Source: Brachybacterium sp. SGAir0954
GTDB lineage: Bacteria > Actinomycetota > Actinomycetes > Actinomycetales > Dermabacteraceae
Direction: 5' to 3'
DNA length: 64,000 bases
Assembly: GCF_005490785.1 (NCBI RefSeq)
Contig: NZ_CP027295.1
Span: forward strand, 1,178,001-1,242,000
Part shown: positions 61,744 through 64,000 of the stretch, one piece after another
How the letters are laid out: each line of letters begins with the position of its first letter
Numbering within the stretch: position 1 is the first letter of the stretch
Position numbers and translations under genes: made by a program
Notes under the pieces: generated by a model
Database searches by the model: none
What the model was told of the DNA's origin: nothing
What the model saw: only the letters and a program-made list of their open reading frames with translations

Positions 61744-63236
61744 GAGGGGGTTCCTTCCGCGGTGGTGGGCGTGGTGGACGAGGTCGGTTTCGAGGCGCGG
61801 ACGATCGCCGCGATGCCGGTGCCGGCGCGCCAGGTGCCGGCGAGGTCGAGGCCCGCATGCTCGGGCCGGGTGAGCAGTGCGGTGACCTCGGTGAGGGCCT
61901 CGGCGTGGCCCGGCCGGGCCTGGCGCATGGCGCGGTCCCAGTCGATCACGGCGCTGCCGAGGAGGTCCTGCCGGCGCAGCGGCGTCCCGAGGATGACGCT
62001 CGCGTCCGCGAGGGCGAGGTCGACGATGTCCGACGGGTCCGGGAGGGTCTCGCCGGGCCGGCCGTAGGACAGGCGCAGCACGTGCGGGGAGCGGGCCTCG
62101 GGCAGGGCCGCGCGGGCGGCGGCCTGCACGTGCTCCCATTTCGCGCTCACGTGGGTGAGCGCCTTGGCGCGCACACCGGCGGTCCCGGGGGCCACCAGCG
62201 CGCCGGTGCCGGCCGGGAAGGCGTCGAGGGCGGGGGCGTCGACGACGAGGGCGACGAGGCGCACCGCTGCGGCGGGGGCCTGGGGGATCGCGGCGGAGAG
62301 CGACGGGGCGGCCTCGGCGAGCAGATCGCGCGCGGTGTCCGGCGGGACGGCGAGCACGAGCTCCTCGGTGCTGACGGACTCGGTGCCGAGCGCGACCGTC
62401 CATCCGCCGTCGGCCTCTCGGGAGATGCGGCGCACGGGCGCCTCCGTGCGGATCTCGCCGCCGTGCGCGCGGATCTCCGCGGCGAGGGCCTCGGGCAGCG
62501 CGCCCATGGTCGGCGCGAGCGAGCGCACCCGCGTGCCGGGGCTGCCGCGGCGCGCGGACTCCGCGGTGATCGCGCGCACGGCGGCGGTGAGCGAGCCGTG
62601 CCGCGCGAGGCCGGCCGCGAGCGGCTGGGACGCGCTCGCGAGCTCGAGCGTGCGGGGATCGGCGGAGTGCACGCCGCCGACGATCGGGGCGACCAGCCGC
62701 TCGGCCACGCGAGCCCCGCAGCGGGCGCGGATCACGGCGTCGACGCTCGCGCCGGGGCGTGATCCGATGCGGGCGGGGAGCAGCGGCTCGAGCGCCGCGC
62801 GCAGCGAGCCCACGAGGCCCAGCACGGCCCGGGCGTCCCGCGCGAGGGGGCGGGAGGGGACGCCGAGCACGGAGCCCGACGGGGCGGGATGGGTGCCGGC
62901 GTCGGAGACGATCCTGCTGCCGAGCCCGGAGCGCGGGGTGACGACCGTCGGGGACCCCGCGGCATCGGGCGCCGACCCGTCGAGCCCCAGCTCCTCGAGC
63001 AGCGCGTCGACGTGCCCGCCGGCGACGGAGTACGCCTCCGCGCCCGTGCTGAGCGGGACCCCGGCGACGTGACCGGCCGCGATCGCCCCGCCGAGGGCGG
63101 GACCGGCCTCGAGCAGCAGGACGGAGCGGCCCGCGCGGGCGGCGGAGCGCGCGGCGAGCAGCCCCGCGAGGCCGCCGCCGACGACGACCGTGCGGGCCTC
63201 GCGGGTGCGGCCGGCCACCTGCCCCTGAACGGTCAT
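61740..63236 (-). CDS. hemY: Coproporphyrinogen III oxidase, FAD-dependent (CgoX/HemY)
   Basis: A 498-residue flavin oxidase oxidising coproporphyrinogen III to coproporphyrin III in this pathway. The FAD motif VVVGGGLAGLLAARSAARAG starts near residue 17, followed by LLLEAGPALGG, a middle substrate domain with VAPIVGGVHSADPRTLELASA, and the C-terminal flavin block VIDWDRAMRQARPGHAE and LDLAGTWRAGTGIAAIVRA. The typical C-terminal GVGVPDCI-like end is replaced by GTGIAAIV. It is joined by 4-nt overlaps to hemE and hemQ. Confidence 0.92.
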   Translation of the reverse strand: MTVQGQVAGRTREARTVVVGGGLAGLLAARSAARAGRSVLLLEAGPALGGAIAAGHVAGVPLSTGAEAYSVAGGHVDALLEELGLDGSAPDAAGSPTVVTPRSGLGSRIVSDAGTHPAPSGSVLGVPSRPLARDARAVLGLVGSLRAALEPLLPARIGSRPGASVDAVIRARCGARVAERLVAPIVGGVHSADPRTLELASASQPLAAGLARHGSLTAAVRAITAESARRGSPGTRVRSLAPTMGALPEALAAEIRAHGGEIRTEAPVRRISREADGGWTVALGTESVSTEELVLAVPPDTARDLLAEAAPSLSAAIPQAPAAAVRLVALVVDAPALDAFPAGTGALVAPGTAGVRAKALTHVSAKWEHVQAAARAALPEARSPHVLRLSYGRPGETLPDPSDIVDLALADASVILGTPLRRQDLLGSAVIDWDRAMRQARPGHAEALTEVTALLTRPEHAGLDLAGTWRAGTGIAAIVRASKPTSSTTPTTAEGTPS

Positions 63237-64000
63237 CGCTGGGCGTGCAGGAAGGCGACGAGGTCGGTGAGGACCTGCGGGTCCGTCTCGGGCGGGACGC
63301 CGTGGCCGAGGTTCACGACGTGGCCGCTCGCGCCGGCGCCGGCCGCGAGCACCGCGCGGGCCTCCGCGAAGCGCACCTCCTCGGAGGTGAAGAGCACCGC
63401 GGGGTCGATGTTGCCCTGCACCGGGGTGCCCTCGGGGAGGATCTCGAGCGCTTCGTCGAGCCGCATCCGGTGGTCGACGCCGACGACGGTCGCGCCGGCC
63501 TCGTGCATCGGGCGCAGCAGGTGCGCGGCGCCCACGCCGAAGTGGATCCGGGGGACGGGGAGGTCCGCGACGGCGCCGAGCACCTCGGCGGAGTGGGGGA
63601 GCACGGCCTCGCGGTAGAGGTCCGCGCCGAGCGCGCCCACCCACGAGTCGAACAGCTGCACGGCGGAGGCGCCCGCGAGCACCTGCGCGCGCAGGAAGCG
63701 GCCGGAGAGCTCGGCGACCCAAGAGGCGAGGCGGTGCCAGGTCTCCGGCTCGGTGCGCATGAGCGCGCGGGTGCGGAGGTGGTCGCGGCTCGGACCGCCC
63801 TCGACCATGTAGCTCGCGACGGTGAACGGTGCGCCCGCGAAGCCGATGAGCGGGGTCGTGCCGAGCTCGGCGACGGTCAGGCCGACGGCCTCGCGGATGG
63901 GGTCGAGCGCCGCCTCGTAGTCGTCGCCGAGCTTGGGCAGCGCGTCGACGTCGGCCGCGGTGCGGATCGGGTGGTCGAAGACGGGCCCGACGCCCGGTCG
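63233..64000 (-). CDS. hemE: Uroporphyrinogen decarboxylase, 5' end outside window
   Basis: The last 255 residues of a TIM-barrel decarboxylase that converts uroporphyrinogen III to coproporphyrinogen III. Visible are PLIGFAGAPFTVASYMVEGGPSR, the substrate-binding FDSWVGALG, HFGVGAAHLLRPM, VQGNIDPAVLF and VVNLGHGVPPETDP. About 90-100 N-terminal residues, including the PVWMMRQAGR motif, lie beyond base 64000. The frame is open to the window edge. It is the upstream gene of the heme run seen here. Confidence 0.93.
   Translation of the reverse strand, partial: RPGVGPVFDHPIRTAADVDALPKLGDDYEAALDPIREAVGLTVAELGTTPLIGFAGAPFTVASYMVEGGPSRDHLRTRALMRTEPETWHRLASWVAELSGRFLRAQVLAGASAVQLFDSWVGALGADLYREAVLPHSAEVLGAVADLPVPRIHFGVGAAHLLRPMHEAGATVVGVDHRMRLDEALEILPEGTPVQGNIDPAVLFTSEEVRFAEARAVLAAGAGASGHVVNLGHGVPPETDPQVLTDLVAFLHAQR

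Overview
This is about 64 kb of very GC-rich DNA with strong G/C third-position bias and many GTG starts. The gene set is that of an actinobacterium: pabA-pknB-pknA-pbpA-rodA-PP2C-fhaB-fhaA next to crgA and a DUF881 gene, PASTA kinases, and the coproporphyrin-type heme operon with hemQ. Order Micrococcales, something like Brachybacterium or another Dermabacteraceae member, is my best guess; that is inference. I see no phage, plasmid, IS element or CRISPR array. The window opens inside an alcohol dehydrogenase gene and closes inside hemE.

Layout. 0-10 kb: alcohol dehydrogenase, methyltransferase, a small secreted or anchored protein, a heterodimeric ABC exporter behind a palindromic operator candidate, and a polar amino-acid ABC importer. 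10-17 kb: a divergent lipid cluster (acyl reductase-HAD fusion; SDR, acyltransferase, alkyl-DHAP synthase, histidine phosphatase, unknown) that looks like a bacterial ether-lipid pathway. 17-21 kb: a ThuA/oxidoreductase pair, a TauE/SafE permease and tRNA-Arg. 21-34 kb: the growth and division signalling region (LppM-like, CrgA, DUF881, PabA, two kinases, PbpA, RodA, phosphatase, two FHA proteins) and an L,D-transpeptidase. 34-42 kb: two tandem beta-lactamase-fold hydrolases, a FolP2-type protein, sqdB-sqdX for sulfoquinovosyl lipid, an ECF42-type sigma factor with its DGPF/YCII partner, and an NlpC/P60 hydrolase. 43-51 kb: a seven-gene sulfur operon (sulfonate-type ABC importer, acetyl-CoA synthetase, SfnG-type sulfone monooxygenase, MetY, CoA-binding protein). 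51-55 kb: pentapeptide protein, an odd CAU tRNA, an HNH gene broken by one amber codon, and UxaE. 55-64 kb: the heme operon hemE-Y-Q-H-C-D-B-L on the minus strand.

How the parts work together. Three themes stand out. Membrane lipid tailoring: ether lipid and sulfolipid enzymes lie within 30 kb. Sulfur traffic: SQDG synthesis consumes sulfite, a TSUP permease can export sulfite or sulfonates, and the sfnG-metY operon probably scavenges organosulfur compounds into methionine. Cell-wall growth control: PASTA kinase, phosphatase and FHA adaptors sit in one overlapping operon with their PBP/SEDS targets.

Most genes within operons overlap by 1-4 nt (ATGA, GTGA, TGATG), so translational coupling is the rule. 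Several first-in-operon genes lack a Shine-Dalgarno site and instead carry a TANNNT-like -10 box exactly 7 nt before the start codon, the signature of leaderless mRNAs. All functional calls rest on motif recognition by eye; no database search was run.
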